Shown here: positions 63,033-64,000 of the stretch, piece after piece
Position numbering within the stretch: position 1 is the stretch's first letter
Layout: each line of letters starts with the position of its first letter
DNA from: Ereboglobus luteus
GTDB taxonomy: Bacteria > Verrucomicrobiota > Verrucomicrobiia > Opitutales > Opitutaceae
Reading direction: 5' to 3'
Length of the DNA: 64,000 bases
Assembly: GCF_003096195.1 (NCBI RefSeq)
Contig: NZ_CP023004.1
Location: 1,716,501 to 1,780,500, forward strand
Translations under genes and position numbers: made by a program
The notes under the pieces: generated by a model
Database searches by the model: none
The model's input: the letters and a program-made list of their open reading frames with translations, nothing else
Told to the model about the DNA's origin: nothing

Positions 63033-63578
63033 ATGCACATGCAATCCGCCCCTTCAAAAACACCCACGCGCATGCAGCGCATATTTGCGTATCGCCGACT
63101 GCACATTTGCGCGATCGTTGTGTTTGTGCTCGACCAGGTCACCAAGGCGTGGATTCACAACAGCGAAAGGCTGCCGTTCAATTCCTACGGGCCGGGCGAG
63201 CACATCGAGGTGATTCCCGGTTTTTTCAACATCGTGCACGTGGGCAACACCGGCGCCGCGTGGAGCATCCTGAGCGGGCACAGCGAATGGCTCGCGGTGT
63301 TTGCCGTGGTCGTGCTGCTCTCCATTTTTTTCCTCCGCAAAACACTCGAGCTGCATGTGCGCGCCATTCAGATCGCGTTCGGCTTGTTGTGCGGCGGCAT
63401 TGCCGGAAACCTCGTTGACCGCGTCATGCACAAGCACGTGATCGACTTCCTGGATTTTCATTTCGCCGGTTACGCGTGGCCCGCGTTCAACATCGCCGAT
63501 GTCGGCATCGTCACAGGCGTGGTGCTCTACATCGGCTCCACAATCTTGGCGGCGGTGCGCGAAAGAAAAGGGGAGTGA
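63033..63578 (+). CDS. lspA: Lipoprotein signal peptidase (signal peptidase II)
   Basis: 181 residues from the ATG at 63033, or 168 from the ATG at 63072. Four transmembrane helices and the catalytic Asp residues in GNLVDRV and FNIADVGI are intact. It cleaves prolipoproteins such as the three predicted in this window after lipid attachment. The start at 63033 avoids the terminator hairpin. Confidence 0.92.
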   Translation: MHMQSAPSKTPTRMQRIFAYRRLHICAIVVFVLDQVTKAWIHNSERLPFNSYGPGEHIEVIPGFFNIVHVGNTGAAWSILSGHSEWLAVFAVVVLLSIFFLRKTLELHVRAIQIAFGLLCGGIAGNLVDRVMHKHVIDFLDFHFAGYAWPAFNIADVGIVTGVVLYIGSTILAAVRERKGE

Positions 63579-63659
63579 CTGACTCCTTCGCGCCGCGCGG
63601 GAAAAGCGCGCGCATGATATTTTCGGCGGGGAAACGCGCGCGTGTTTTTGTGACGCGAC

Positions 63660-63693
63660 AAAAAAACCGCGCCCTGAAAATCAGGGCGCGGTT
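63660..63693 (-). terminator. Rho-independent terminator of the H1-like gene
   Basis: AACCGCGCCCTGA (63665-63677) pairs with TCAGGGCGCGGTT (63681-63693). Read on the minus strand the stem is followed by a T-run, so it ends the H1-like gene at 63716-63904. Confidence 0.88.
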
Positions 63694-63715
63694 GGAGGTG
63701 TAAAGCGAAGCAGAA

Positions 63716-63904
63716 TTATTTCTTCTTCGCTGCTTTCTTAGCAGGAGCTTTTTTGGCAGCCGCCTTTTTGGCGGGAGCCTTTTTAGCAACCGCTTTCTTG
63801 GCAGGAGCTTTTTTAGCAACCGCTTTCTTGGCGGGAGCTTTTTTAGCAACGCTGGTTTTTTTCACCGCTTTTTTGGCGGCCGGTTTTTTGGTTTTTGATG
63901 CCAT
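63716..63904 (-). CDS. Small histone-H1-like protein
   Basis: 62 residues from the ATG at 63904, built of repeats of [10 protein letters not shown] after a start [12 protein letters not shown]. It is strongly basic and should bind DNA or RNA non-specifically. Similar Lys/Ala-rich proteins occur in other Verrucomicrobiota and in Chlamydiae (Hc1/Hc2). AAAGG lies about nine bases upstream of the ATG. Confidence 0.8.
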   Translation of the reverse strand: MASKTKKPAAKKAVKKTSVAKKAPAKKAVAKKAPAKKAVAKKAPAKKAAAKKAPAKKAAKKK

Positions 63905-64000
63905 GATCGTCATCCTTTGTGTGTTGGAGATGATGGAACCTCAACAAAATTTTTTAGGTAAATGCATTTTTGTTTTGCGTGTTCGCGCTCATTCAATGTT

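Noticed and set aside
63716-63904. Tandem DNA repeat only, not a gene
   Set aside because: The repeats keep an open frame with a start, ribosome binding site and terminator, and the product matches H1-like proteins, so it was kept as a gene.

Overview
The window is a high-GC bacterial chromosome segment, most likely from the Verrucomicrobiota and probably Opitutaceae. The pointers are an autotransporter-type beta-strand repeat protein at the left edge, lysine/alanine-rich histone-H1-like proteins (one fused to a DksA-type domain), many pectin and sugar genes, and abundant intergenic palindromes built on a GTAGGGCGAAC core. This placement is inferred from gene content; no rRNA is present.

Region by region. 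1-4 kb: the 3' end of a beta-strand repeat surface protein and a LysR regulator. 4.6-11.3 kb: the most unusual part, an RNA-repair-type locus. It holds six tightly packed tRNA genes (Lys-UUU, His-GUG, Asp-GUC, Asn-GUU, Pro-UGG, Gln-UUG), then five tandem Y-RNA-like units, a Ro60/TROVE protein with a strong ribosome binding site, a seventh tRNA (Arg-GCG), an HNH endonuclease and an RtcB-type RNA ligase. All seven tRNAs carry A18 and G55 where tRNAs normally have G18 and U55, while keeping G19 and C56. The Y-like units share a CAGTGA internal loop and a TTACTTC motif. Two carry tRNA-like domains, one of them in circularly permuted order. 11.7-19.8 kb: housekeeping genes (SanA/YdcF-like, YhaM-like HD exonuclease, isochorismatase-like hydrolase, pgi, holA), a GH28 pectinase and cdd. 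19.9-24 kb: an MscS-like protein, a pectinesterase, metX and a PiT phosphate transporter. 24-27.3 kb: a TetR/MFS pair and a decayed, partly AT-rich mobile patch. 27.3-29.1 kb: a second PiT transporter with a DUF47/PhoU-like partner. 29.7-35 kb: a TonB-like protein and a ribonucleoside/ribose module (nucleoside hydrolase, LacI regulator, transporter, ribokinase). 35-43.3 kb: lipoproteins, KdsD, a LysM protein, HemE, KduD/KduI, a rhomboid protease and a ferredoxin. 43.5-48.1 kb: the rod-shape operon mreB-mreC-mreD-mrdA. 48.3-54.4 kb: a glycerophosphate cluster (SorC-type regulator, GDPD, glycerol-1-phosphate dehydrogenase, NagD-like HAD, GlpD). 54.5-64 kb: DusB, YraN, PolX (with a 3' frameshift), a GxxExxY cassette between inverted repeats, IleS, the H1-DksA fusion, LspA and a small H1-like protein.

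How the genes fit together. GH28, CE8, KduI and KduD outline pectin breakdown down to 2-keto-3-deoxygluconate metabolism. The ribonucleoside module would cleave nucleosides in the periplasm, import the ribose and phosphorylate it. In the RNA-repair locus, RtcB would reseal cleaved RNA, and the TROVE protein with Y RNAs would bind or deliver damaged RNA. The unusual tRNAs may be spare, nuclease-tolerant copies: most of their anticodons belong to classes cut by known anticodon nucleases. That last role is a hypothesis; the tRNA sequences, their shared elbow change and the Y-like folds are read directly from the sequence.
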